Positions 1 through 9,884 of a DNA stretch of 64,000 nucleotides are shown here, piece after piece (position 1 is the first letter of the stretch; each line of letters starts with the position of its first letter). A program made the position numbers and the translations under genes. The notes below the pieces were generated by a model, which saw nothing but the letters and a program-made list of their open reading frames with translations, searched no databases and was not told where the DNA came from. The DNA is from Helicobacter trogontum (GTDB lineage: Bacteria > Campylobacterota > Campylobacteria > Campylobacterales > Helicobacteraceae), in contig NZ_JRPL02000001.1 of the NCBI RefSeq assembly GCF_000765905.2, positions 62,001 to 126,000 on the forward strand, given 5' to 3'.

Positions 1-580
1 CCGCATGATCTTCTTGTGTATTGAGTTTCTTTATTATCCAATCAATGAGTTTTTTATAAAAGTAGCTATAATGCGTCAATTTCGCATTATCACCATATTG
101 ATGTGCTTTGCCATCACAAATGAGAAAGGAAGTTAAGGAATAATTATCGCAAATCCCACCTTCCTCAAATTTATCAATAGGTAATCGCAATCCACAGCCT
201 TTTGAAGCGGTAGAAAAGTTCTTCTTTTGACTAATCTTTGTCGCACTGCTATCATTTCGTATTGATGTATCATCAAATGCCATAAAAAACTTCGGGATAA
301 GCGTCTTTACTTTTCCTTGCTCATATACAACTTCACACTCAAGCCCTATTTCTGGTTCTGCTTGTGCATGCAATGCTGTATCTTTTGGGAGCAGAATCTT
401 TTTGTTATCAATGCAGTAGCGTCCTAAAAATGTATTATCTTTTGGAATATAAAATGGGAATATGCCCTTTGGTGCACCTTCCTCATCGCTTACAACATGC
501 ACAAAATCATTAGCCTCACCCGCTTGTTCTAGATGGTTTGCAAAATTACCTGCGATACCAAATCCTAAATACTCTTTCAT
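1..580 (-). CDS. DUF5718-like conserved protein, 3' end outside window
   Basis: The minus strand is open from an ATG at 580 to the window edge (193 codons, no stop). A good Shine-Dalgarno, GGAG, lies 6 bases upstream. The protein starts MKEYLGFGIAGNFANHLEQ and later reads PKGIFPFYIPKDN and PEIGLECEVVYE. This resembles an uncharacterised family usually annotated DUF5718 in Campylobacterota; the name is from memory and the molecular function is unknown. There are no membrane segments or signal peptide, so it is probably cytoplasmic. It is divergent from the gene at 902. Confidence 0.7.
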   Translation of the reverse strand, partial: MKEYLGFGIAGNFANHLEQAGEANDFVHVVSDEEGAPKGIFPFYIPKDNTFLGRYCIDNKKILLPKDTALHAQAEPEIGLECEVVYEQGKVKTLIPKFFMAFDDTSIRNDSSATKISQKKNFSTASKGCGLRLPIDKFEEGGICDNYSLTSFLICDGKAHQYGDNAKLTHYSYFYKKLIDWIIKKLNTQEDHA

Positions 581-849
581 GATCTGCTCCTTACAAAATA
601 AAAAATAAATACTAAATTGAAGTAAAATGCAATACATAAGAACATATAGATGTGTGACACTTATGCCTTTACAAGTCCAAAGTATAGTCTGTAAATTATA
701 CAAAATGGTAAAAATTCTACATATCAATTTATCTTTTTAAAATAAGTGTAGATTGCAGTAACATTTTGTAATAAATCTAGTTTAAACTACATTGTGAAAA
801 GCAAATATAAAAAATTAAGGTTTTTTAAAGCTTAATGATAACAATATGT

Positions 850-855
850 TATAAT
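850..855 (+). promoter_or_regulatory. -10 box upstream of the 902 gene
   Basis: TATAAT lies 46 bases before the ATG at 902, with an AAGGA ribosome site at 889-893. The rest of the 581-901 divergent intergenic stretch is AT-rich, and I see no gene in it. As is usual in Helicobacter, no clear -35 box is visible. Confidence 0.5.
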
Positions 856-901
856 ACAAAACTTTATCAACATCATTGAAGAATATAAAAGGACATAACA
901 A

Positions 902-2203
902 ATGCCATCACGCTTTTACGCGGTGCTAAACCCCATCTATTTCATATCTATATCATTAATTTTTATAAAAAATATACTCACTTGCAAAAACGCTCACACA
1001 TATTTCAACCATCTAAAACATATCATTTTGTCTGTTGGAATCATATACATGTGCATTAATCCACTTTATGCAGTAGATGAGATTCCAAGTGATATAGCCA
1101 ATAGCGCCTTAAACAATGATGAGAATGATGAAGCGATGGTTACAACAGATAATACAGAGCAAGTAAAGATTCTCAATGTTACAACGCTAACAGATATAGA
1201 TAGCCTTAGAGAACAAACTCTATACATAGGGCAATACATTACTATCACATATCGTCTTGTGCTGCTTGATGAAGCGCGTATTGTCTATACGGAGTTTAAT
1301 CCATCGCTTGATAAACAGGATAAAAATGCAAAATCCCAAAGTGTGCAGCTCATAAAAGAAAGTGCTTGGCAAAAAGAAGATGACTACTATACAGCAACAT
1401 ATACCTTCAAGATTATACAATCAAAGATAACTATCCCTTCACTCGTTGTGCATGTGCAAAACAACTATTTGCAAGATTCCATGCAAACAGATCCTATAAA
1501 TCTTCAAGCACAAGCCCTAGATAAGACTCAAGGATATAGCGGTGTTGTAGCAGATAGCCTAAAAATCATTGATTACACCCTTGAAAATTATGATGATAAC
1601 AATAATATGATACTTATTGAGCTTGAAGGGCATGGGAGTAATTTAGAAGACTTTAGATTACCAAATATTAAAGATCAAGAGTTTGGTCAAGGCACAAAAT
1701 TTAGCGATGATGTCGCACGTGTAAATGTGCTTGCTAGGATTCCAAAAGAGCTAGATTCTATAGAGTTTAGCTACTTTGATATTAATAAACATGAATTTAT
1801 ACCTTTAAGTATTAAAAATGCGGTGAATATAGAATCTTTTGATGATGAGATTAGAGATGACCTCAACCCAAAAAGCTCATTCATAAAAATCACAAATATA
1901 ATCCTATTTGCCATGCTTGGGATCTTTTTATTAATCACATTAATAAAACGCTCATACATTGCTGCCATTACCTCATGCTTATTACTCGGTTTTATCGTAT
2001 ATAGAATCTTTTCAAATACTTATAGTATCAAAACATTGCCAAATGCTCGTGTCCTTATACAACCAACGCATAGTTCAACAGAACTATTTGTAATTACAAA
2101 CCCGACAAAACTTGAGGCAATAGATAAAAAGAATGGCTACTATAAAGTAAATATTGATTCTAAGGTTGGCTGGATTAGTCGTAATGACACAAACAAGCGT
2201 TAA
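902..2203 (+). CDS. membrane protein with C-terminal SH3-like domain
   Basis: A 433-residue envelope protein. The N-terminus has hydrophobic segments at about 10-25 and 40-57, the second ending like a signal peptide. A beta-rich periplasmic region follows (about 85-320), reminiscent of BatD-type proteins. Two adjacent membrane helices sit at about 325-345 and 350-368. The last ~60 residues (LPNARVLIQPTHSSTELF, then VGWISRND) look like a bacterial SH3 domain, a fold often used to bind peptidoglycan or peptides. Function is unknown; the BatD resemblance is an inference from layout only. plsC follows after 49 bases and may be cotranscribed. Confidence 0.7.
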   Translation: MPSRFYAVLNPIYFISISLIFIKNILTCKNAHTYFNHLKHIILSVGIIYMCINPLYAVDEIPSDIANSALNNDENDEAMVTTDNTEQVKILNVTTLTDIDSLREQTLYIGQYITITYRLVLLDEARIVYTEFNPSLDKQDKNAKSQSVQLIKESAWQKEDDYYTATYTFKIIQSKITIPSLVVHVQNNYLQDSMQTDPINLQAQALDKTQGYSGVVADSLKIIDYTLENYDDNNNMILIELEGHGSNLEDFRLPNIKDQEFGQGTKFSDDVARVNVLARIPKELDSIEFSYFDINKHEFIPLSIKNAVNIESFDDEIRDDLNPKSSFIKITNIILFAMLGIFLLITLIKRSYIAAITSCLLLGFIVYRIFSNTYSIKTLPNARVLIQPTHSSTELFVITNPTKLEAIDKKNGYYKVNIDSKVGWISRNDTNKR

Positions 2204-2252
2204 GCTTATACGATTACACATTACTTAGTCATTTTATTAAGAAAGGATAAAC

Positions 2253-3047
2253 ATGGAAAAATTACGCGGTTACTTTGCTACTTTTACCATAGCACTCGGA
2301 CTTGCATGTGTTATTATTGGTATTTATTTCTTCAGAAATAAGAATAATGGGAGAGTCGCACGGCGATATTGTGGCTACTTTTTTCCCGCAAATGGGTTAA
2401 AGATGGAAAGAGTAGGAGACTATGATTTAGATGCGCAATTGGTTATAGTCAATCATCAAAGTGCTTCAGATATTATATGTCTTGAGGGAGATCATCCTTT
2501 AAATATTTGTTGGGTAGCAAAGAAGCAATTAGGTGAGCTTCCATTCTATGGCTACGCCCTAAAATTACCCGAAATGATACTCATTGATAGAGAAGATAAA
2601 AAAGGCATTATTCAGCTCTTAAAAGAAGCAAAAGAAAAAATCAATCAAAAACGACCTATAGTCATTTTTCCCGAAGGCACAAGAGGACCAGGCAAAAGAG
2701 CATTTCTACCATTTAAACCAGGAGCTAAAATCTTAGCTGAGAAACTCAATTTAAAAGTGCAGCCAATCGTATTTGTCAATACAAGAAAAGTGTATGATAG
2801 CAACCCAATTAGCGTAAGATCAAATGTTGCACGAGTAGTATGTATGCCTGCATTCACACCAGACTTTAATACAAATTGGTATGAGCAACTTGAAAAAGAC
2901 ATGTTTGAAGTCTATTGTAAGCATTATGATGAGCTTAATCCAAACGAAGCGATACTAGATTCTACAAATCTTTCTAGTAAAGATTCCAACACAAAAGATA
3001 CAAATAATGAACAGCTAGATTCCAAGCCTTTTGCAAATACAAAGTAG
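2253..3047 (+). CDS. plsC: 1-acyl-sn-glycerol-3-phosphate acyltransferase
   Basis: Transfers the second acyl chain to lysophosphatidic acid to make phosphatidic acid at the inner membrane. One N-terminal membrane helix (about 7-27) precedes the acyltransferase motifs. The catalytic NHxxxxD block appears as NHQSASD (residues 67-73), and the substrate-binding FPEGTR motif is at 139-144. The length (264) is normal for bacterial PlsC. The C-terminal 30 residues are a Ser/Asp/Thr/Lys-rich tail with repeated DS words and no evident function. It ends only 25 bases before the restriction-modification gene, so the island joins directly onto it. Confidence 0.92.
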   Translation: MEKLRGYFATFTIALGLACVIIGIYFFRNKNNGRVARRYCGYFFPANGLKMERVGDYDLDAQLVIVNHQSASDIICLEGDHPLNICWVAKKQLGELPFYGYALKLPEMILIDREDKKGIIQLLKEAKEKINQKRPIVIFPEGTRGPGKRAFLPFKPGAKILAEKLNLKVQPIVFVNTRKVYDSNPISVRSNVARVVCMPAFTPDFNTNWYEQLEKDMFEVYCKHYDELNPNEAILDSTNLSSKDSNTKDTNNEQLDSKPFANTK

Positions 3048-3072
3048 GTAATAAATCTTAAGGCAATCTTTC

Positions 3073-6000
3073 ATGCAATATCATAACACAGAGCTATCTC
3101 AATACCTACAAAGCTACAATACAATAACTCCAACACAAGAGATATTGCAAGGCTTTATAAATAATACCCAACAGCTATTAGCCACCAATCCAAATGAAAG
3201 CGAAGAATATCAAAAGAATAAATTTAGAGACTTTTTAAGAGAATCTTTTCATTATGATTGTAACACAAAGGGGCGTATAGATCTAGCCATATATAATGAT
3301 TATAAAGACATAGAAGTAATAATTGAATTTAAGGCAATAAATAATACACAAGAATTCCCAAAGCATTCTGACACATTGCACTCCAAGGCATTATGTGAAA
3401 CAATACTCTATTATCTAAGGGAAAGTAAAACAAATAACAATATAAAGCATATAATAATTGCTACTATACATGAGTTATTTATAATCGATGCAAAAGAATA
3501 TGAGATATTTAAACATCACAAAGCTTTACAAAAAGCCTATAAGAATTGCGATGATAAAGAAGGCAATGACACAAGCACCAATAATTTTTATAAAGAAGCA
3601 CAAAATATCATAGAATCTATGACAGACACAATTAAATATACCCACATACGACTAGATTCTATAATCTCTCATATCCATAGCAAAAGCTCATCAAACCCAA
3701 ATACCACCATATCTCTAATATACCAAGTCCTAAGCCCACAAGCATTATTAAAGCAAAAAACATATATAGATGCAAATACGCTTAATGAAAGCTTTTATAA
3801 AGAGCTACTTTATATTTTAGGATTGCAAGAAATAAGCCAAAATAAAAAGTCTTGTATATCCCCAAGCTTAATAAACAATACTCTATTAGATTCTATCTTA
3901 AAAGCTTTTAGTCTATCTCCACAAGATGACTTTGAGACAATCTTTTCACTTCTTACCACATGGAATAATCGCCTTTTATTCCTGCGTTTGTTAGAATCCA
4001 TGCTTTTAAGCTGCAAACATATAGATAAACCATTTTTAACTATAGATGTATTGCAGAATTTTACAAAGCTAAATACACTCTTTTTTGAAGTCTTAGCGAT
4101 TAAGGAAGATAAACGCCAAGATATCCCAAAAGACTTAGCTTCTATCCCTTATCTCAATTCAAGTCTTTTTGATAAAACCAATCTTGAAAAAGAGGGCAAA
4201 GAAATAAAGCTTTTAGATTCTAAACCACTCAAGCTCTATCCGCAATCTATCCTCTACAAAGATAAGAATCTACAAAAAAGCTATAATCTGAATAAAGATT
4301 CCTCCCTGCCTCTTTTAGAGTATTTGTTTGGTTTTTTACATGCCTATGACTTCACCACCACGCCACAAGATATACAAGATAATATTAAGATAAATCATGA
4401 CAAACTCATAAATGCCGCTGTTTTAGGGCTTGTGTTTGAAAAGCTAAATGGCTATAAAGATGGGAGCTTCTATACTCCTAGCTTTATTACAAGCTATATG
4501 TGCAAAGAGTCTTTACAAAAGGCTGTGATACAAAAGTTTAATACCGCCAAAGAATGGGATTGCAAAGATCTAGAATCTCTAAAGCTAAGACTAGATAAAC
4601 TCACAGATTCTAAAGGTGGCTATAAAGAAGCAAATGAAATATTTGATTCCATAAAAGTTTGCGATCCTGCAGTTGGTAGCGGACACTTCCTAGTCTCTAT
4701 GCTAAATGCTATGATAGAGCTAAAATTTCACCTCAAGATTCTATGCGAGATTCACACTGATAGCAGCGGCACAAGACAATATGAACGCTTAAAAGATATA
4801 AATTTAAAGCTAGAAAATGATGAAATACTCATAAAAGATTCTACAAACTCACTACATACCTATCAAATCCCCTCTCATGAGAATATACAATCTCATAGGA
4901 TTCAAAAGGCATTATTTCACAACAAACGCACACTTATAGAATCTTGCCTCTTTGGCGTAGATATTAACCCAAACTCATGCGAAATCACAAAGCTACGCCT
5001 TTGGATAGAGCTGCTTAAATATAGCTACTATATCTTTGAAAATGATAAAAACACAAATACTCTCCAAACCCTCCCAAATATAGATATAAATATCAAATAT
5101 GGCAATAGCCTTATAAGTCGCTTTGATTTAAAAGATTCACTCAAACATATTCCAAATATCAATCACCAGATAGCAAAGTACCAAAAGCTTGTTTCTAGCT
5201 ACAAAAATGCTGATCAAAGCACCCTAAATATATCAAAGCAAGAGATTGAAGCACAAATTGAAAAGATTAAACAAACCTTCACGCTCACACTCAAAGACCC
5301 AAAAACAAAACAAGAGCTAGAAAAAGCCATTGAAACGCATATCACAAATTATGGCATTTCACTTTTAGATAATACAAGTTTATTAGATGGCTTATCCTAT
5401 ACGCTCAATATGTTTGGCAATCCACAACTTAGCAAAGAGCAAGAAAACGAGGCTTACATCTCCTATGGTAAAATAATGGCTTTGCGTAAAAAGCTAGATT
5501 CTTTCACAAGTGGCGAGAGCTATAAAAATGCTTTTGAATGGAGATTTGCATTCCCAGAAGTGCTAGATAACAATGGCGACTTTTTGGGCTTTGATTTAGT
5601 CATCGGCAACCCACCGTATATATCAGCACCATCTCAACTAGAAAACACAAATCTAGCCCTACAAAGACAAACAATAAATAATTTAAAAAAATACAAAAGC
5701 CTATATCAAAAATGGGATTTATACATACCATTTATAGAGCTTGGTATTTCAAAGCTTTGCAAAGAAAATGCAGTATGTGCAATGATAATACCTTATCCTT
5801 TTACAAATCAGCTTTATGCAAAAGTGTTAAGAGATATGATAACAACAAGTTTTAATCTTTATGAACTTGCAGATTTGCAAGGCATAAAGGTTTTTGATAG
5901 TGCAGTAGTAACAAATTGTATAATTTTTGTTTCAAAACAAAAATTTAAAAATAAAATAAGCATATCAAACGCAAATGAGAATCTAAAGATTCAAGCAACG

Positions 6001-6870
6001 CTAGAAAAAACTTATGATGACTTAATACAAGACCAAAAAACTTTAGTTTTTAACACAACAGCACAAAACAGAAAAGCAGATAAACATCAAAATCTAAATA
6101 ACTTAGGGGATTTTTGTTATATAAGTATAGGAATGGTTTTAAATGCAGATGAGAAAACAGCCAAAGGAGAATTCAAAAAAGATGATTTGATTAGCAATGT
6201 AAAAGATAAAATACATTGCAAAGAATACATAGAAGCAAAAGATATAGAAAAATATGCCATAAAAAGAATAAGGTATTTAGAATACAACACTCCACGCTCT
6301 CCATCAAAACTAAGACGCCCTACCTTCCCACAATTATACGAAAATGAAAAGATATTGATAAACAAAATTGGCAATATAAAAGCTATTTTCGATAAAAACA
6401 ACATATTTTGTGACCAAACAAATAGAATATGTATTCTATGGAAAGATTTAAAAGGCGTAGAAAACAACAGCATAAGTGGTAGCATTAAAAAATTCTCAAG
6501 ATTCTCAAGAAAAGAAATGGAGGAGCTTTCTTTAAGCATGAATCTAAAATACATACTAGGAATTTTAAATTCAAAATATTCTAATATGCTTTTGAATAAT
6601 ATTAGAGGCTTAGGAAATATTGATATAAATCCAGAATATTTAAGAAATATCCCTATTCCCAAAATAGATTCTACAAACAAAGCCTTAAGCGATGAGATAA
6701 TAAGCCTAGTAGAGCAAATTTTAGATTCCAAAGCCAAAGACCCCACCACAGACACCAAAGAGCTAGAATCTCACATAGATTCTCTAGTCTATAAACTGTA
6801 TAATTTGGATTCTAATGAGATTGAGATTGTGGAGGGTAGGCAATGCAAGAAGAGAAACAAGATAAAATGA
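3073..6870 (+). CDS. type IIG restriction-modification enzyme (Eco57I-like fusion)
   Basis: A single 1265-residue polypeptide combining endonuclease, DNA methyltransferase and target recognition. The N-terminal nuclease has a PD-(D/E)xK pattern: D70 followed by E85-F-K87 in VIIEFKA. A helical linker leads to a gamma-class N6-adenine methyltransferase with motif I DPAVGSGHF (from about 531) and catalytic motif IV NPPY (846-849). The last ~250 residues are the target recognition region, ending in IPIPKIDSTNKALSDEI and a helical tail. The enzyme is expected to cut a few bases outside an asymmetric site; the site cannot be read from sequence. The frame is uninterrupted, so it is probably active. 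Its last ~60 codons recur downstream in four degenerate copies. It overlaps the next gene by 28 bases. Confidence 0.9.
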   Translation: MQYHNTELSQYLQSYNTITPTQEILQGFINNTQQLLATNPNESEEYQKNKFRDFLRESFHYDCNTKGRIDLAIYNDYKDIEVIIEFKAINNTQEFPKHSDTLHSKALCETILYYLRESKTNNNIKHIIIATIHELFIIDAKEYEIFKHHKALQKAYKNCDDKEGNDTSTNNFYKEAQNIIESMTDTIKYTHIRLDSIISHIHSKSSSNPNTTISLIYQVLSPQALLKQKTYIDANTLNESFYKELLYILGLQEISQNKKSCISPSLINNTLLDSILKAFSLSPQDDFETIFSLLTTWNNRLLFLRLLESMLLSCKHIDKPFLTIDVLQNFTKLNTLFFEVLAIKEDKRQDIPKDLASIPYLNSSLFDKTNLEKEGKEIKLLDSKPLKLYPQSILYKDKNLQKSYNLNKDSSLPLLEYLFGFLHAYDFTTTPQDIQDNIKINHDKLINAAVLGLVFEKLNGYKDGSFYTPSFITSYMCKESLQKAVIQKFNTAKEWDCKDLESLKLRLDKLTDSKGGYKEANEIFDSIKVCDPAVGSGHFLVSMLNAMIELKFHLKILCEIHTDSSGTRQYERLKDINLKLENDEILIKDSTNSLHTYQIPSHENIQSHRIQKALFHNKRTLIESCLFGVDINPNSCEITKLRLWIELLKYSYYIFENDKNTNTLQTLPNIDINIKYGNSLISRFDLKDSLKHIPNINHQIAKYQKLVSSYKNADQSTLNISKQEIEAQIEKIKQTFTLTLKDPKTKQELEKAIETHITNYGISLLDNTSLLDGLSYTLNMFGNPQLSKEQENEAYISYGKIMALRKKLDSFTSGESYKNAFEWRFAFPEVLDNNGDFLGFDLVIGNPPYISAPSQLENTNLALQRQTINNLKKYKSLYQKWDLYIPFIELGISKLCKENAVCAMIIPYPFTNQLYAKVLRDMITTSFNLYELADLQGIKVFDSAVVTNCIIFVSKQKFKNKISISNANENLKIQATLEKTYDDLIQDQKTLVFNTTAQNRKADKHQNLNNLGDFCYISIGMVLNADEKTAKGEFKKDDLISNVKDKIHCKEYIEAKDIEKYAIKRIRYLEYNTPRSPSKLRRPTFPQLYENEKILINKIGNIKAIFDKNNIFCDQTNRICILWKDLKGVENNSISGSIKKFSRFSRKEMEELSLSMNLKYILGILNSKYSNMLLNNIRGLGNIDINPEYLRNIPIPKIDSTNKALSDEIISLVEQILDSKAKDPTTDTKELESHIDSLVYKLYNLDSNEIEIVEGRQCKKRNKIK
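6655..6840 (+). repeat. RM-tail repeat, copy 1 (inside the intact RM gene)
   Basis: This is the 3' end of the type IIG gene, encoding IPIPKIDSTNKALSDEIISL and onward to the NLDSNEIEIVEG end. It is the reference copy of a repeat also found at 8704-9086, 9885-9944, 11698-11852 and 15303-15485. The DNA is nearly identical to copy 2 from about 6660 to 6780. Confidence 0.85.
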
Positions 6871-8681
6871 TTACAAAACTTGAAGCAAAAGCGAGTTGCA
6901 AAAATATCAAAATTGGTTTTAAGTGGGAGAATATCCCACAATTTGCAGTAATCACAGGAGAAAATGGAGCAGGTAAAACCGCCCTTTTGGAACAAATAAA
7001 TCAATCATCGCTATCTAGTGATTATGGCAACAAGAAAATCTTTGATATTTCTAATCATTTTGAGATTAAATTTATCACAGATATTGCCTTAAAAAATCCA
7101 GCATATACGTTTGATAAATATACTTTAGAGGGTATTCAAACTGCTTGTAGGGTTATTTTAGATATTAAGAAAAACAACAATATTGTTGCTATAGCGAATA
7201 GAAATTTTCAAGTGACACACGGCAAACAAATAAGTTTGGAGGATTTTATCAAAAATAATACCAATCAATTAGATGAAGCAGAAAAACGAACTTTTAAAGT
7301 GTGGAGAGATACTATTATAGATATTTTTAAACGATATGAAGGATTTTTTAAACGCCATAATATGACTAAAGAAAAACTATTATTTGAAATGACAGAAGAT
7401 GAGATTGAAGCTTGGCTTAATAGTCTTAATGATATAAATTTAGAATCTAAACCGATGATTTTTGAAGAAGAGCTTTTAGTCAATACTTTTGGAAACTATT
7501 TTATTAAATTTGAAAATTATAAAAGGACATTAGAGCAAAAAGTAGAAAATCAAAATAAAACAATTAAAGAAATTTATAAAATGGCAGAATCTAAGGTTGG
7601 TAAAAATCCTCTTGATAGAATCAATGAAATACTACAAAAATATTATTCTAAATATAACATTGCAGTTAAAAGAGATATTACAAGTGAAATTAAGTTATTT
7701 TGTAGAGAAGTGAATACAGATATAGAAGTACCTTTAGATTCTCTATCGCTAGGGGAACAAATCATTATTCATTTAGTATTGTGGCAATACGAAAATACAA
7801 CACTAGATTCTCTTGTTTTGCTTTTAGATGAGCCAGATTCTCACCTTAATCCAAAAATGGCAAAAATGCTTATCGATATATTAAAAAATGTCGTTGTAAA
7901 AGAGTTTGGTTGTCAAGTGATAATGACAACACATAGCTTATCAAGCGTAGCGTATTGTGATGATGAAGATTTGTTCTATATGGAAAATGGAGAGATTAAA
8001 AAAATAGATAAAAAACAAGCAATAGAAAATCTTACCGATGGTGTGATGACTTTTAATACTGCTATGGGAATTATTGAACAAATACAAACATCTAGCAAAC
8101 CAACACTTCTAGTTGAAGGCTCTTTAGATAAGATTCACATAGAAAATTTTTATAAATTATCACAAAAAGAAATCCCATTTGAAATCATAGTATGCGGAAG
8201 TGCAAGTAATATGCCACATTTTGCTATTGCTTTTAAACAACTCAATATAGCTCAATCAAAAATATTGTTTTTATGCGATTATGACAACGGAGGGGAAGAA
8301 GCTTATAAAAAAATCATAGCACAACAATATAATGTGATCTATACTTTAGATATAGATTGTCTTGATGATAATGATGACAGAAAAAGGCTTAAAAACTATC
8401 TGTTTGAAATGCTATATCCATTGGAAATTTTAAAAGAGCAACAATTAGTTGATGAGATAGAATTAAAAGATTATATTAAAGGTTTAAAGAAAGAAGAGCA
8501 AAATCAAAAGGCTAAAGAATTTGATCAGGATACAAGTAAAGCAAAATATAAACTTAAAAATGACGATACAAAAAAACAAAATTTTGCAAATGATGTTATA
8601 AAGAAACTTGATATCAATAAAGACTTTGAAGAAATTAAGAATCTTATAAACAGAATAGAATCTAAACTTGGTGCTGTTTAG
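6843..8681 (+). CDS. OLD-family-like ATPase with TOPRIM nuclease domain
   Basis: A 612-residue ABC-type ATPase fused to a TOPRIM domain. Walker A is GENGAGKT (39-46). A coiled-coil-like insertion follows, then the signature LSLGEQ (~301), Walker B LLLDEPDSHLNP (~325-336) and an H-loop TTHS (~361). The C-terminal part has TOPRIM hallmarks: LLVEGSLDK with the acidic Glu (~424) and CDYDNGG with the DxD (~478). This layout is that of standalone OLD (class 1) nucleases, used in phage defence. I chose the ATG at 6843 because GGAGG lies 7 bases upstream; an alternative ATG at 6867 would give an ATGA overlap with the RM stop. Either way it is translationally coupled to the RM gene. A fused PARIS-type protein is a less likely alternative. 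Confidence 0.8.
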   Translation: MQEEKQDKMITKLEAKASCKNIKIGFKWENIPQFAVITGENGAGKTALLEQINQSSLSSDYGNKKIFDISNHFEIKFITDIALKNPAYTFDKYTLEGIQTACRVILDIKKNNNIVAIANRNFQVTHGKQISLEDFIKNNTNQLDEAEKRTFKVWRDTIIDIFKRYEGFFKRHNMTKEKLLFEMTEDEIEAWLNSLNDINLESKPMIFEEELLVNTFGNYFIKFENYKRTLEQKVENQNKTIKEIYKMAESKVGKNPLDRINEILQKYYSKYNIAVKRDITSEIKLFCREVNTDIEVPLDSLSLGEQIIIHLVLWQYENTTLDSLVLLLDEPDSHLNPKMAKMLIDILKNVVVKEFGCQVIMTTHSLSSVAYCDDEDLFYMENGEIKKIDKKQAIENLTDGVMTFNTAMGIIEQIQTSSKPTLLVEGSLDKIHIENFYKLSQKEIPFEIIVCGSASNMPHFAIAFKQLNIAQSKILFLCDYDNGGEEAYKKIIAQQYNVIYTLDIDCLDDNDDRKRLKNYLFEMLYPLEILKEQQLVDEIELKDYIKGLKKEEQNQKAKEFDQDTSKAKYKLKNDDTKKQNFANDVIKKLDINKDFEEIKNLINRIESKLGAV

Positions 8682-8703
8682 ATTAATCTAGTATAAGTGA
8701 TAA

Positions 8704-9086
8704 ATGAATCTCTACTTTGTGCAGGATAATCAGGGTATGCTTATCAATCAAACTTGCTATTTTATTCTAAGTGATAATAGGTATTTATGTGCGGTGCTAG
8801 ATTCTAAAATGACTTACTTTTATATGAAACAAATTGTGCCAAATTTGGGCGATAAGACATTTAGACAGATAAAGCAATATATAGAAAAACTCCCTATCCC
8901 AAAAATAGATTCTACCAACAAAGCCTTAAGCGATGAGATTATAAGCCTAGTAGAGCAAATTTTAGATTCCAAAGCCAAAGACCCCACAAAAGACACCAAA
9001 GAGCTAGAATCCAAAATCGATAATCTAGTGTATTATTGTATAATTTAACCGATGAAGAGATAAAAATTATAGAAAACAAGGGGTAA
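8704..9086 (+). pseudogene. RM-tail repeat, copy 2: 3' remnant of a second type IIG RM allele
   Basis: About 125 codons of a type IIG target-recognition C-terminus with no methyltransferase. An open stretch starts at 8704 and reads LCAVLDSKMTYFYMKQIVPN, then IEKLPIPKIDSTNKALSDEI. The first half does not match the intact RM gene, while the last ~55 codons are almost identical to it at the DNA level. A one-base deletion in the LVY..LYNL region causes a stop at 9048; in the corrected frame it ends EEIKIIENKG, stop at 9084-9086. It is probably not functional, although a 114-residue product from 8704 is possible. Confidence 0.75.
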
Positions 9087-9090
9087 TACT

Positions 9091-9862
9091 ATGGCAATAA
9101 ATATTGATTTTAAGTTTGATGCAACAGAAGCATATAAAGACGCATTGCAACCCACTGTGAAACAAATAGGTGGGACATTAGAAGATTTGACAAAAACTGC
9201 ACGATTATTGCTTTTTCCTTTTCTCTATGTGGTATTGGTAATGATAGATTTCAGAAATGGTGCAATAGAATAAAGAATGGGGTCAAAGAGAAAAACATGA
9301 TAGAAGCACAACCAAATATTCTTGTTCCTACACTTTGTGGCTTGGCAATCAATCCAGATGAAACATTATTGTGTGAAATATTTTTTAATATTTTGCAAAG
9401 TTCTATTGACAAAACAAAACAAAAAATTTTAAACCCAGCATTTCCAAAAATTTTGGAACAAATTTCTAACGATGAAGCAAAAATTTTAACCCTTATAAAA
9501 ATTTATTCTTATATTGATTATACTTATTATATGATTCCTAATGCAAATAGAGCATACAGGGAAAAGTGTATTGAAGTTGCATACAGCATTGATAAAACTT
9601 TTTTTACGATGCATAAAAACCATCTTACATTTTTAGGATTACTTACAGGCAGCTATTACCAGAATCCTGAAATGTATTTTGAGATTAATGGGGAGTTGAT
9701 TGCACACGACTTCCTCAAGGACAAGAAATTTTAAAAAATCAACAATCCGACAATCACAAAACTATAGGTAAATATTTTTATAGACTAGAGTTGAGTGATT
9801 TTGGACAAGCATTTGTTAAAATTTGTGTAAGTAAAAAATGTGAAGAGTTTTTAAAAACTTAA
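9091..9862 (+). pseudogene. DUF4393 / Abi-alpha-like gene with two frameshifts
   Basis: Three overlapping frames together spell one protein. 9091-9273 gives an N-terminus with TEAYKDALQPTVKQIGGTLE. From about 9225 the next frame continues as FQKWCNRIKNG and then AQPNILVPTLCGLAINPDET to 9734. From about 9705 a third frame ends IGKYFYRLELSDFGQAF, stop at 9862. This fits the DUF4393 (Abi_alpha) family, some members of which are linked to abortive phage infection. Two frame changes make it very likely inactive. It follows RM-tail copy 2 by 4 bases and is followed by copy 3. Confidence 0.65.
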
Positions 9863-9884
9863 GCTTGTAGTATATCTATCAGTC

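Noticed and set aside
6117-6758. 213-codon open frame on the minus strand
   Set aside because: It is fully antisense to the RM recognition domain, has no ribosome site, and its composition is that of a reverse-complement shadow.
8704-9048. The 114-codon frame as a standalone specificity protein
   Set aside because: It is only the end of a recognition domain, ends by the same one-base deletion seen in copy 4, and has no upstream half; treated as a remnant.
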